From CAYWGR01 sp964458015 (GTDB lineage Bacteria > Planctomycetota > Planctomycetia > Pirellulales > Thermoguttaceae), in contig CAYWGR010000027.1 in NCBI GenBank assembly GCA_964458015.1, positions 1 to 40,282 of the forward strand: DNA of 40,282 nucleotides, read 5' to 3'. A program made the translations under genes and the position numbers. The notes beneath the pieces were generated by a model. That model was not told where the DNA came from and made no database searches. It saw nothing but the letters and a program-made list of their open reading frames with translations. Below, piece after piece: positions 15,898-24,538 of the stretch; within the stretch, counting starts at the first letter, position 1; the number at the start of each line of letters is the position of its first letter.

Positions 15898-18800
15898 TTA
15901 CTTCACCGCAGTCGTCGTACCGGCGGCCGAAGCGGTTTGGTTTTCGGGGGCGGCGTTTGCTTGATAGACGCCGACCTTGTCGATGCCGTCGCCGGTCCAA
16001 TCGCCGACCACGGGCCGATCGCCGGCGCTGCCTAGTTGGAATACCTTGTCGGTAGCGTCGATCTGGTGATTGTTGTTCGTGTCGAGATAGAACGTGCCGT
16101 TGCGGTAGACGCCTAGCTTCGAAACGCCGTCGCCGGTCCAGTCGCCAACGACGGGCATGTCGCCTTCCTGACCATACTCGACGGTCACATCGCCATCGCT
16201 CCAGCGTCCGTCGCCGTCCATGTCGAGGAACCAAACGCCTTTGCGGAAGATGCCGACGGTATTGATGCTGTCGCCGTTCCAGTCGCCGGTCACGGCTTGG
16301 TCGTTTTTCGTGCCATACTGGAAAACGTGATCGATCACATCGGATCGCATCCTGCCTTCGCGTTCTTTCTTCATGGTTCGATAGCCGACCGTGGCATCGG
16401 CCGGATCGGGCGGAACGTTTTTCGGCCGATTCTTCGGCGGGTTCTGGGCGTCGGGCAAGCCGGGCTCGACGTTGATCGCTCTCACATCGCCGATCCAAGC
16501 GAGGCCATAGATGCCGATGTCGGTCTTGCCGTCGCCATCCCAGTCGCCGGTCACGGGCTGATCGCTCTTCTTACCGAGCTTGGCCCAAAGATCCTTGTTG
16601 TCCCAAAGGCCGTCGCCGTCGAGGTCGAGGAACCATTGGCCGTCGAGGAACACGCCGATCTTCGTAATGCCGCTGCCGTCCCAGTCGCCGGTCACCGGCT
16701 TGGCATCTTTGATGCCGTAGCGGATCGTCTTCAACTCCTTGCCTTCCTTGTCGGCCAGGATCCATTTTCCTTCGGTCATATCGCCGCCGGACCAGGAAGC
16801 CGCATCGAAAAACGTCGATTGCGTATCTTGAGCGAACGAGCCGTCGGAGTCGCCTTGGCGCGGTTGTCCGGCATTGATCACGCTAAGGTGCCAGCTATAG
16901 CCGCCGGGCCCGCCGGAACCGCCCGACATGAGTCGATTCACTTCTTGATAGAAGGTATATGCCGTTCCGTAAGGCATGTATTCGACGAACGGTAGAGCGG
17001 TGTAAGTGGGAGGCAACGTCGGAGGAGCCGGCGGAGGCGTCGGCGGTCCATGCGGCGGTTCTTCGGTATACGTCACGAGCACTTCGCTGAAGTTGTATTC
17101 GACGGCCGACTCGCCCCGGCTGAGATTCACGGTAACGATCGTTCGGTCCGTCGCGTCGATCGTCACGCCGAGCGCAGCGGCAATGCTGAGCGTTCCGGCA
17201 TCCAATGAAGCATAGTTGTAGGTATTGATCGCCGTTCCGCCGCTGCTGCCGACGGTGTCGATGCCGGCGTAGTAGCTTGTGTAGTTGCTTGCGTTCAGCT
17301 TCAAGACGACCGAGTAGGAGCCGGCATAGAGCCCTGTGAATTCGTAGTAGCCATCGACGTCGGGCGTAGTGGTTGCCACCAATTTCCCATCGCTGTCGTA
17401 GAGATACAGGGTAACGCCGGAGGATAGCGCCGTATCGTCGGACGTGCGGGAGCCGTCATAGCCGTAATTGCTTGGATTCGTGAAGGCGGTGCCCTTCTTG
17501 AGCGACAGCGTCGAGCCGTCTTGGAAGACATAGCCCGAGATCGCGGCCGGCTCGATTTCATAGAAATCGTAGTTCAGGCCGCTCGCGCCGGCAACCAACG
17601 TCGCATCGACGATGCTGTTGTAGCCAATAGGCGTGCCGCCGGCCGTGAAGTTATTTTTATCACCGGTGCCGCCTTCCAAATAATTGGGAGTCAGCGATTC
17701 CTTGACGGTGTAGATGCCGGGTTTCAAGCCGGTGAAAATGTATTTGCCTTGCGCGTTGGTGCTCACCTTGTCGATGAGATTGCCGGAATCATCGTATAAA
17801 TACATCAACACTTTCAACGTCGTCTCGCCGGAATCATAGGCGCCGTCGCCGTCGGCATCGACGAACACGCGGCCGCTGATCGAGGCGGGCAGAATTTCAG
17901 TGAAGTCGTAATTCGTGCCGTTGCTCGTCAACGGAATCTCCGTGATGATATCATTGCCGGCCGTGCCGCCGAGATTACCAGGGTAGTCGGCGCCGTCGAG
18001 ATATTCCGTCGAGGAGAAAACTTCCTGAACCTTGTATTTGCCCGGCGGCAAGTTCTCGAATTTATAAGTTCCGTCGGCCAAGGTTTTGGTCGTGTCGATG
18101 ATCTTGCCGGAAGAATCGAGCAAGTTGATGACCACGCCTTCCAGCGGGATATCGGTTCCGTCGACGTACTTGCCATCCACGCCGATATCGACATAGGCCC
18201 GGCCGGAAAGCTTCAAGCCAAGCTCGCCGAAGTTGTAGTTCTCGGCCGTATTATCAAAATTCGTGTACGAGGTGTACGTGTCGTTGAGCGTAATGGCTTG
18301 GATATAATCCTTGCCATCGCCGCCGGAGGTGCCGACGGTCAGATTGAGAATCGTGCCGGGGTTGTCGGTCCCGTCGAGATATCCCATCGCTGCCGCCTCG
18401 GTGCCTTCGACGACCTTATAGGTGCCGGGGCCGAGATTTGCGAAGATATAATAGCCGTTGGAGCCGGTGGTGTAGGTAACAGGATCATCGTTAGCGTCGG
18501 TTACGGCAACGTAGCTTGTGCCGTCCTCCCTGAGCTTATAGAGATAAAGCTTCACGCCGGAAATCGCCGAATCGCCCGTATCGTAAGTCTTGCTGATGTT
18601 GGCGTCGAAGTAGACGTAGCCGCTGATGGAAAACTTCGTTTCGGCGAAGTCGTTACTTACGCTGTCTTTCGAATCGACGGTGATGGTGCTGATCACATTG
18701 GTATCGTTCGACGAGACAATGCCGTCAATGGTCGAAGCACCGACGCTGGCATATGTGCCCGGCTGCGTTTCGACGACCTTGTAGGTGCCGTCCGGGAGAT

Positions 18801-19797
18801 CCGTAAAGATGTACTTTCCGTCGGAGCCCGTGACGAACGTCCTATTCATCGAGGCATACGAGCCATCAACGAGTTTGTAGAGTGTAAGCGTCACGTTGCC
18901 GATGCCCAACTCGCCGGTATCTTTATGGTTGTTGCCGTCGAGGTCGTGGTACACCGTGCCGGAGATGGTCGATAACGGTCCTTGCGTTACCGAAGCATAA
19001 GCGCCGGCGGTATTGGCGGGTTGATAGCCGTCCTTGCCGTCGGGCGTATATTTGTCGGCGGAACTGTCGGAATAGGCATAATTTTTCCCGGGCAGAACAT
19101 CGTAGATGCTCGTGCCGGTGAAGAAATCGCCGCCGTTTAGTTCGTAGCAGGAATAACTAGCTTGAGCAACAATGTCTTCCATGTGCGGCGTCGAGAATGA
19201 TGCAGCCAGGGAAGCACCGGGGAGCGAACCGGACTTCGTATCGCTGCCGTCGAATTCACCGCCGTCGGCCAAGGGAGAATCATATTCATCCACATCGACG
19301 GTGAAAACGAGTTTTTCACCGGCTTCGAAATCGCTGAGGTTCATCACCAACCGCGTGCCGTCGGCGGAAATACTCCACGACGTGACCGAGAAGCCGTCGT
19401 GGCCGTCGTTGTCGCCTTGGCAGAGGAATTTCAGGTTGAAACTGCCGTCGGCATCGGTTCCTATCGAGTCGCCGGAAAGCACGTCGAAAACGGTCGTTTC
19501 ACCGAGATCAATCACCAACTTGGTGAGTTTGGTTTCGGTATTGGTGCTTGTAAAGCTGACCTGGAAAATATCCGCGACCTGCGTACTGGAATCGCTGACG
19601 AGGCTGCAGGGAGTTTTGTCGCTGTTACCATCTTCCAGGTAGATGGCGCCGATCTGGATGGGCGTCGCCGACAAAAGCTGCCGCGATTCCAACGGCTCGA
19701 TACGGCAGAGACGCGAGCGAGACGCTCCGACGCGCTCCGACTTGTGATGCGGCCGAGCAATCGAATGCTTTTTGTGTAGTTTATGAAAAATGCCCAC
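15898..19797 (-). CDS. Giant secreted protein with SdrD-B-like and FG-GAP-like repeats
   Basis: 1299 residues. A basic leader is followed by IEPLESRQLL near residue 40, an LEPR-XLL-like export element. Five SdrD-B/Cna-B-like beta-sandwich repeats follow (each opens 'ISGYVYFD.......D' and closes 'G.Y.F..L.PGTYKV.E'), then a proline-rich linker (PPHGPPTPPPAPPTLPP), then about five FG-GAP/VCBS-like repeats of the form 'VGDWTGDG..K.GVY..G..FLD.DGD', with Asp-rich loops likely to bind calcium. It is probably a stalk-and-head surface protein. GTG at 19797 is chosen since GGAGGT lies four bases upstream; the frame is open further to 19860. Its product is followed by another giant after 477 bases and preceded by a WD40 protein gene 81 bases upstream. 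Confidence 0.85.
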   Translation of the reverse strand: MGIFHKLHKKHSIARPHHKSERVGASRSRLCRIEPLESRQLLSATPIQIGAIYLEDGNSDKTPCSLVSDSSTQVADIFQVSFTSTNTETKLTKLVIDLGETTVFDVLSGDSIGTDADGSFNLKFLCQGDNDGHDGFSVTSWSISADGTRLVMNLSDFEAGEKLVFTVDVDEYDSPLADGGEFDGSDTKSGSLPGASLAASFSTPHMEDIVAQASYSCYELNGGDFFTGTSIYDVLPGKNYAYSDSSADKYTPDGKDGYQPANTAGAYASVTQGPLSTISGTVYHDLDGNNHKDTGELGIGNVTLTLYKLVDGSYASMNRTFVTGSDGKYIFTDLPDGTYKVVETQPGTYASVGASTIDGIVSSNDTNVISTITVDSKDSVSNDFAETKFSISGYVYFDANISKTYDTGDSAISGVKLYLYKLREDGTSYVAVTDANDDPVTYTTGSNGYYIFANLGPGTYKVVEGTEAAAMGYLDGTDNPGTILNLTVGTSGGDGKDYIQAITLNDTYTSYTNFDNTAENYNFGELGLKLSGRAYVDIGVDGKYVDGTDIPLEGVVINLLDSSGKIIDTTKTLADGTYKFENLPPGKYKVQEVFSSTEYLDGADYPGNLGGTAGNDIITEIPLTSNGTNYDFTEILPASISGRVFVDADGDGAYDSGETTLKVLMYLYDDSGNLIDKVSTNAQGKYIFTGLKPGIYTVKESLTPNYLEGGTGDKNNFTAGGTPIGYNSIVDATLVAGASGLNYDFYEIEPAAISGYVFQDGSTLSLKKGTAFTNPSNYGYDGSRTSDDTALSSGVTLYLYDSDGKLVATTTPDVDGYYEFTGLYAGSYSVVLKLNASNYTSYYAGIDTVGSSGGTAINTYNYASLDAGTLSIAAALGVTIDATDRTIVTVNLSRGESAVEYNFSEVLVTYTEEPPHGPPTPPPAPPTLPPTYTALPFVEYMPYGTAYTFYQEVNRLMSGGSGGPGGYSWHLSVINAGQPRQGDSDGSFAQDTQSTFFDAASWSGGDMTEGKWILADKEGKELKTIRYGIKDAKPVTGDWDGSGITKIGVFLDGQWFLDLDGDGLWDNKDLWAKLGKKSDQPVTGDWDGDGKTDIGIYGLAWIGDVRAINVEPGLPDAQNPPKNRPKNVPPDPADATVGYRTMKKEREGRMRSDVIDHVFQYGTKNDQAVTGDWNGDSINTVGIFRKGVWFLDMDGDGRWSDGDVTVEYGQEGDMPVVGDWTGDGVSKLGVYRNGTFYLDTNNNHQIDATDKVFQLGSAGDRPVVGDWTGDGIDKVGVYQANAAPENQTASAAGTTTAVK

Positions 19798-19878
19798 GTC
19801 AACCTCCGTGTCGATTCGTGTCGTATGCTTTCGTTCGGCCGAAAACCGGCCGCCAACCACTCCCCCGGGAGTCGAAGA

Positions 19879-20901
19879 CTAACGCTGCGTCATCTGTTCT
19901 TGATCCAAGCTCTTGATGTTCCAGAGACGAATCGTCGTATCGAAACCGCCCGAAACCAACGTCGCGGCGCCTTGTTCAAAAACCATCGTCGATACCGAGC
20001 CGGTATGGCCGACCAGTCGGCAGCGTTCTTGCCGCAAGGCGACGTCCCAAAGATGAATCACATTCCCGCTTCCAGCCGAAGCCAACAGGTTCGGTCCACA
20101 GAAGCAAAGCGACAGCACTTCGCCGGGCCGTTCCGGCAAATCGGCGACGATCTTGCCGGTCGTGGAGTCTAACAATCGCACGATCCGATCTTGGCCGCCG
20201 ATGGCCAAAATCTTTCCATCCGGCGAATAGGCCAAAGCGCAAATCCGGCGCGGCGAGGCCTGTACGTTGAAAATTTGTTCGCAATTGCTAACGATCCAGA
20301 CGCGGACCAAGCCGGCCCTGCCCGCAGCGGCCAAAAACCGGCCGTCGGGCGAGAAGCACAACGCGCGGATATCGCTGCCCGGCGCGGGTTGTTCGCAAAG
20401 CAACTTGCCTTTCGAGGTTTCGTACATCCGAACCTTGTCGTCAAAGCCGGCCGAAGCCAACGTTTGGCCGTCAGGACTATAGGTAAGGCAATAGACCGGC
20501 TCGGGCTGGCGGGCCAACTCTTGGGAACGATCTTCGGTCAGCGGATCCCAAAGGCGGATCCAGCGGTCGTCGCCCGAGGTAGCCAACAGCTTGCCATCCG
20601 GGCGAAAGATAACGGCTTTGTTCCAATCGGTGTGCGCCTTCCGCCGGGAAAGCACATTGCCGGTTGGGAGATCCAAAATTCGGACCAAGTGGTCATCGCC
20701 GACGACGGCCAAGGTTTTTTCGGCCGGATCCATCGCAATGCTGGAAACCACCGGAGGCTTCTCGTGGGAATCAGGCAGCGTCAACTCGATTACTTTGGCA
20801 GCGGCAACCTCGGGCAACTGCTCGGCCTGCACCATCGCCGAACAGAGTGACCCAACCGCCAAAAAAACTCCACCCACATACAGCATTGGCGTTCTCAACA
20901 T
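19879..20901 (-). CDS. Exported seven-bladed WD40 repeat protein
   Basis: About 340 residues. A signal peptide (MLRTPMLYVGGVFLAVGSLC...) is followed by seven WD40 blades, each with 'YSPDGQTLASAGFDDKVRMY' style strands and ending 'RLWD' or relatives; the last blade is 'LVSGGFDTTIRLWNIKS'. A single seven-blade propeller without catalytic domain suggests a periplasmic or surface binding scaffold. The ATG at 20901 is preferred because GGGGGTG lies upstream at suitable spacing; an ATG at 20916 is also in frame. It is the first gene of the surface block, 81 bases ahead of the SdrD-B-like gene. Confidence 0.8.
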   Translation of the reverse strand: MLRTPMLYVGGVFLAVGSLCSAMVQAEQLPEVAAAKVIELTLPDSHEKPPVVSSIAMDPAEKTLAVVGDDHLVRILDLPTGNVLSRRKAHTDWNKAVIFRPDGKLLATSGDDRWIRLWDPLTEDRSQELARQPEPVYCLTYSPDGQTLASAGFDDKVRMYETSKGKLLCEQPAPGSDIRALCFSPDGRFLAAAGRAGLVRVWIVSNCEQIFNVQASPRRICALAYSPDGKILAIGGQDRIVRLLDSTTGKIVADLPERPGEVLSLCFCGPNLLASAGSGNVIHLWDVALRQERCRLVGHTGSVSTMVFEQGAATLVSGGFDTTIRLWNIKSLDQEQMTQR

Positions 20902-20951
20902 TATTATCACCCCCATAAGCTGGGCTACTTTCCGCGCGCGCCATCATTTTA

Positions 20952-20990
20952 TGGCCGATGCGCATTGACCCTGTTTCTTCTCATCGGCCA
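20952..20990. promoter_or_regulatory. Inverted repeat TGGCCGATG / CATCGGCCA
   Basis: Perfect nine-base arms with a 21-base gap, 50 bases upstream of the WD40 gene start. It may be an operator or a leader hairpin; nothing identifies a regulator. Confidence 0.35.
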
Positions 20991-21164
20991 AAGCAGGCCA
21001 TCAGCCTACGGAAACTTTGAATGAGATTTTGCATGGGCAATATACGCAAACTGGGCTATTTTTATCGGGTAATTAAGCCCAATCCCTACAAGCCGTTCCG
21101 CCGTGAATGCCCCAGCCGGTCAAAAAAGGAATTATCCTCCGGTTTTCCCTGGGGGAGTCTCGAC

Positions 21165-21193
21165 TTGACCGGTCTAAAATGCAACAATAGATT
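21165..21193 (+). promoter_or_regulatory. Promoter candidate for the metallophosphoesterase-yidC-mnmE group
   Basis: TTGACC (21165-21170), exactly 17 bases, TAGATT (21188-21193): five and four of six consensus matches. The start of transcription would be near 21200, about 70 bases upstream of the GTG start. Confidence 0.5.
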
Positions 21194-21271
21194 GGGGTTT
21201 ATGTAGAAATCCCCCCTGATCTTACTCCTTGCGTCCCACCACGGGTCGCCAGCGCCTGAGAGTATATTTAC

Positions 21272-22021
21272 GTGAAACGAGCCCTCATCAGCGACATCCA
21301 TAGTAATATCGAGAGTCTCGGCGCCGTGTTGGCCGACATTCGCGATCAAGGCATCACCGAGATTTTTTGCCTCGGCGATTTGGTCGGCTACGGTCCGAAT
21401 CCCCGCGAAGTGATCGACGAGGTGATGAAGTGCAAGGTTTGCCTCTTGGGCAACCACGACCAGGGCGCGCTGTTTGATCCTGAAGGATTCAACTCGGGGG
21501 CCGAGCGGGCGATCTTCTGGACGCGCGGTCAATTGGAAAACGGCCCCGGGACGCCCGCCATGCGGCAGAAGCGTTGGGACTTCCTGGGTGAACTGCCCCG
21601 CAACCATATCGACGGCAACAAGCTGTTCGTACATGGGTCGGCGCGTAATCCGTTGAATGAATATGTTTTCCCCGAAGACATTTACAACAAGCGGAAGCTG
21701 GAGAAGATTTTCGCATTGGTTCCGCAGTTTGTTTTTCAGGGCCATACCCACGTGCCGGGCGTGTTTACCGAAAATTTCAACTTCTACAGCCCGGAAGAGC
21801 TCAACAACGAGTATCGGTTGGGTTCGGAGAAGGCAATGATCAACGTGGGTTCGGTCGGCCAGCCGCGCGACGGCAACCCCCGAGCCTGCTATGTGGTATT
21901 AGAGGACGAGGTGGTGCGGTTCCGGCGCGTCGAGTATCCGCTGGATCGGACGATCGCGAAGATCTACGATGTGCCCGAGTTGGACAATTTTTTAGGCGAC
22001 CGGCTTCGCGACGGGCGCTGA
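21272..22021 (+). CDS. Metallophosphoesterase, YfcE-like
   Basis: 249-residue calcineurin-like phosphoesterase. The dinuclear metal site is complete: DIHSN near residue 8, GDLVGYGPNP, GNHD, and GHTH. The 'GDLVGYGP' and 'NVGSVGQPRDGNPRACY' signatures place it in the YfcE-like group that hydrolyses phosphodiesters in vitro; the biological substrate is unknown. It is cytoplasmic (no signal peptide). The start is GTG at 21272. It lies 130 bases upstream of yidC, with a snap-back repeat between them. Confidence 0.88.
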   Translation: MKRALISDIHSNIESLGAVLADIRDQGITEIFCLGDLVGYGPNPREVIDEVMKCKVCLLGNHDQGALFDPEGFNSGAERAIFWTRGQLENGPGTPAMRQKRWDFLGELPRNHIDGNKLFVHGSARNPLNEYVFPEDIYNKRKLEKIFALVPQFVFQGHTHVPGVFTENFNFYSPEELNNEYRLGSEKAMINVGSVGQPRDGNPRACYVVLEDEVVRFRRVEYPLDRTIAKIYDVPELDNFLGDRLRDGR

Positions 22022-22047
22022 CGAAAACAAGATACAAGGAATATGGG

Positions 22048-22130
22048 CCGCGGCTGAACGCAGATAAATGCGGATTTGAGCAGCGAACACTATCGCCCCC
22101 CAATCCGCATCTACCTGTGTGCATCCGCGG
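22048..22130. repeat. Snap-back inverted repeat before yidC
   Basis: Two 29-base arms (22048-22076 and 22102-22130) are inverted copies with five differences, beginning CCGCGG and ending GCGGATT. It fills most of the spacer between the phosphoesterase and yidC genes. A longer yidC frame that starts at 22119 would translate part of this repeat, which is why the start at 22152 is used. Confidence 0.85.
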
Positions 22131-22151
22131 TTTTCTCTTGAGCGAGTATTT

Positions 22152-24533
22152 ATGGAACGTCGTTTTGTTATTTTTCTGGTTCTTTCGTTTGGAATTTTGT
22201 CGGGCTATTACTGGCTGATGCAGCAGTTGCATCCGCCGCGTCCGCGCGTGCCGCAAGACCAAGCGCAGGCGGCGGCCGATCAGAAAAAGCCCAAGGCCGG
22301 CAACGAAAAAGACAAGCCGAAGGCTGAAAAGGCGGAGAAAGCGGCCGCGGAGAAAACGGCGTCGAAGCCCGCCAAGACCGCGACGGCCATTCAGGCCGCA
22401 CCCGAGCCGGAAGTTTCCGAGCAATGGATCTCGCTCGGTTCGGCCGATGCGGAGTCGCCCTATCGCATGTTGGTCACGTTGACCAATCGCGGTGCGGCGG
22501 TCGCACGGATCGAGTTGAACAGCCCTTACTATTGCGATATCGACTATCGCGGCGGCTACCTGGGCCATTTGATGATGGACCCCAAGGCCGAGACCAAGGG
22601 TTGCGTCGTGCAAGTCGTGGGACCCGGCACGCCTGCCGCCGAGGCCGGCTTGAAACCGGGCGACGTGATTACGTCGATCGACGACAAACCGGTTGCCGAT
22701 TATGCCGCGCTCGAAAACATTCTCTCGAAAAAGCTGAAGCCAAAACAAACGGTCGGCATTGTCGTCCTGCGCGAGGGCCACGAGTTGGTATTGACGACGA
22801 AGCTTCGCCGCCGCCCGCTGGAAGTGGTTCGGCCCGACGTCGGCGACCCGCTTTCGATGCTGACGACGTTGCAGCAATGGGACGACCAGAAACTGGGCGA
22901 TCTCGAAAAGAAGGCCGAGGAGATTTGCGACCAGGAATGCCAGGAATTGGCCAAGGAAGAAGCCGCGGCCAAGAAAGAAATTCTTCATCATTCGACGATC
23001 CAACAAGAACTCGACGGCGTTGCGCTGCGCGACGTGAATTGGAAGCTGGTCGAATCCGATGCCACCCATGCGCGGTTCCGCAGGGCGCTGCCCAAGAAGG
23101 GGCTGGAAGTTTTCAAGACCTATCGGTTGGCCAACGTGCCCGAGGCCTCGGTTCGCGATGGAAATTATCCGGCCTATCACTTGGAATTCGAGATTGAAAT
23201 CCGCAATGCCGACGACAAAGCCCACAAGGTAGCGTATCGGCTCGACGGGCCGAACAATCTGCCGACGGAAGGAAAATGGTATTCGAGCAAGGTGAGCCGC
23301 AACTGGGGCGGGGCGGGCTTGCGCGATTACATCGTCTCGTTCGGCGGCAGCACACCCGAGATGACCGGTGCAATGGCCATTGCCGACGGAACGCAATTTC
23401 CGCCTCGGCCGGATACGCCCGACAAAATGCTGACGTTCGTCGGCGTTGATGCCCAGTATTTTTCCGCCGTATTGATGCCCTTGCGCGAAAAGCCGACCGA
23501 CGTTTGGCTGAGCGATGTGCAGCCGATCCGGTTGGGCAAGGTTGATCCGCAGCATAAAAACCTGGCCAATACCTCGTGCCGGTTGACCGGCACGGTGCAG
23601 GAATTGCCGCCGGGCGGATCGCTGGTGAATTGTTACAAGTTTTTCGCGGGTCCGAAGAAGCCGGCTCTGTTGGAGAACAAGGACTATCGGCTTGGCGAAT
23701 TGGTTTATTTCGGGTGGCCGATTTTCGCGGCGGTCGCCGTGCCGTTGACGTGGATTCTGCACGGTTTTTATTCGATCACGTGGAACTACGGGCTGGCCAT
23801 CATTTTGCTGACCGTCTTGGTGCGCGGCTGCATGTTCCCCTTGAGCCGCAAGCAGGCCCTGGGCGCGCAAAAGATGCAGGAGTTGCAGCCCGAGATCAAG
23901 AAGATTCAGGAGAAGTTCAAGAATAACTTGGAGGGCCGCCAAAAAGCCCAGCAAGAGTTGTTCCGCAAGCACAACTACAATCCCTTGGCGGGGTGCTTGC
24001 CGGTGTTCATTCAGATGCCGGTCTTCATCGGATTGTATCGGTCGCTGATGGTGGCCATCGAATTGCGCGACGCGCCGCTTCTTTCCAATTCGATCCGTTG
24101 GTGCTCGAACCTTGCCGCGCCGGACATGCTGTTCGATTGGCATGCCTTCATGCCGGCGTTCATTGTCGATGGGCCGGGGCTGTTTTGGCTGGGGCCGTAC
24201 TTCAATCTTCTGCCGATCTTGACGATCATTTTGTTCATCTGGCAGCAGAAGATGTTCATGCCGCCGCCCGCCGACGAACAGGCCGCCATGCAACAAAAGA
24301 TCATGCAATACATGATGATTTTCATGGGCGTAATGTTCTTCAAGGTAGCGAGCGGATTGTGCATCTATTTCATTGCGTCGAGCCTTTGGGGAATGGCCGA
24401 GCGAAAGTTTTTGCCGAAGACCACGCCCGTCGCCGCCAACGGCTCGAACGCTGAAACCCGAGCCGAAGCCAAAGCGCGGATGCGCGCGGAAGCCGAGGCC
24501 GCCGAGGCGAAGAAGAACCGCGGGAAGAAGTAA
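22152..24533 (+). CDS. yidC: Membrane protein insertase YidC with an embedded PDZ domain
   Basis: 793 residues; inserts proteins into the inner membrane, with or after Sec. Helix 1 is at residues 5-23, followed by a Lys/Ala/Glu-rich tether (about 36-80) and a large periplasmic domain. Within that domain, residues about 150-217 are a PDZ-like fold ('VVGPGTPAAEAGLKPGDVIT', 'V.IVVLREGHELVLTTKL'), not found in the E. coli protein (548 residues). The conserved Oxa1/YidC core occupies about 515-775 ('LAIILLTVLVRGCMFPLSRK', 'NPLAGCLPVFIQMPVFIGLY') with the expected membrane-lining Arg. The tail is basic. The ATG at 22152 begins the canonical 'MERRFVIFLVLSF' helix. mnmE follows after five bases, as commonly observed in this gene neighbourhood. 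Confidence 0.95.
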   Translation: MERRFVIFLVLSFGILSGYYWLMQQLHPPRPRVPQDQAQAAADQKKPKAGNEKDKPKAEKAEKAAAEKTASKPAKTATAIQAAPEPEVSEQWISLGSADAESPYRMLVTLTNRGAAVARIELNSPYYCDIDYRGGYLGHLMMDPKAETKGCVVQVVGPGTPAAEAGLKPGDVITSIDDKPVADYAALENILSKKLKPKQTVGIVVLREGHELVLTTKLRRRPLEVVRPDVGDPLSMLTTLQQWDDQKLGDLEKKAEEICDQECQELAKEEAAAKKEILHHSTIQQELDGVALRDVNWKLVESDATHARFRRALPKKGLEVFKTYRLANVPEASVRDGNYPAYHLEFEIEIRNADDKAHKVAYRLDGPNNLPTEGKWYSSKVSRNWGGAGLRDYIVSFGGSTPEMTGAMAIADGTQFPPRPDTPDKMLTFVGVDAQYFSAVLMPLREKPTDVWLSDVQPIRLGKVDPQHKNLANTSCRLTGTVQELPPGGSLVNCYKFFAGPKKPALLENKDYRLGELVYFGWPIFAAVAVPLTWILHGFYSITWNYGLAIILLTVLVRGCMFPLSRKQALGAQKMQELQPEIKKIQEKFKNNLEGRQKAQQELFRKHNYNPLAGCLPVFIQMPVFIGLYRSLMVAIELRDAPLLSNSIRWCSNLAAPDMLFDWHAFMPAFIVDGPGLFWLGPYFNLLPILTIILFIWQQKMFMPPPADEQAAMQQKIMQYMMIFMGVMFFKVASGLCIYFIASSLWGMAERKFLPKTTPVAANGSNAETRAEAKARMRAEAEAAEAKKNRGKK

Positions 24534-24538
24534 AGGAC

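Larger units (their letters stand above)
20902..21271. other. Divergent promoter region
   Basis: No gene seen. It separates the WD40 gene (minus) and the metallophosphoesterase gene (plus). It carries a perfect nine-base inverted repeat at 20952-20990 and a sigma-70-like promoter for the plus-strand gene at 21165-21193. Confidence 0.6.

Noticed and set aside
21840..24308. 822-residue minus-strand frame opposite yidC
   Set aside because: It is a shadow of yidC; the composition (Arg/Gln/His-rich) is typical of the reverse strand of a GC-rich gene, and yidC has clear motifs.
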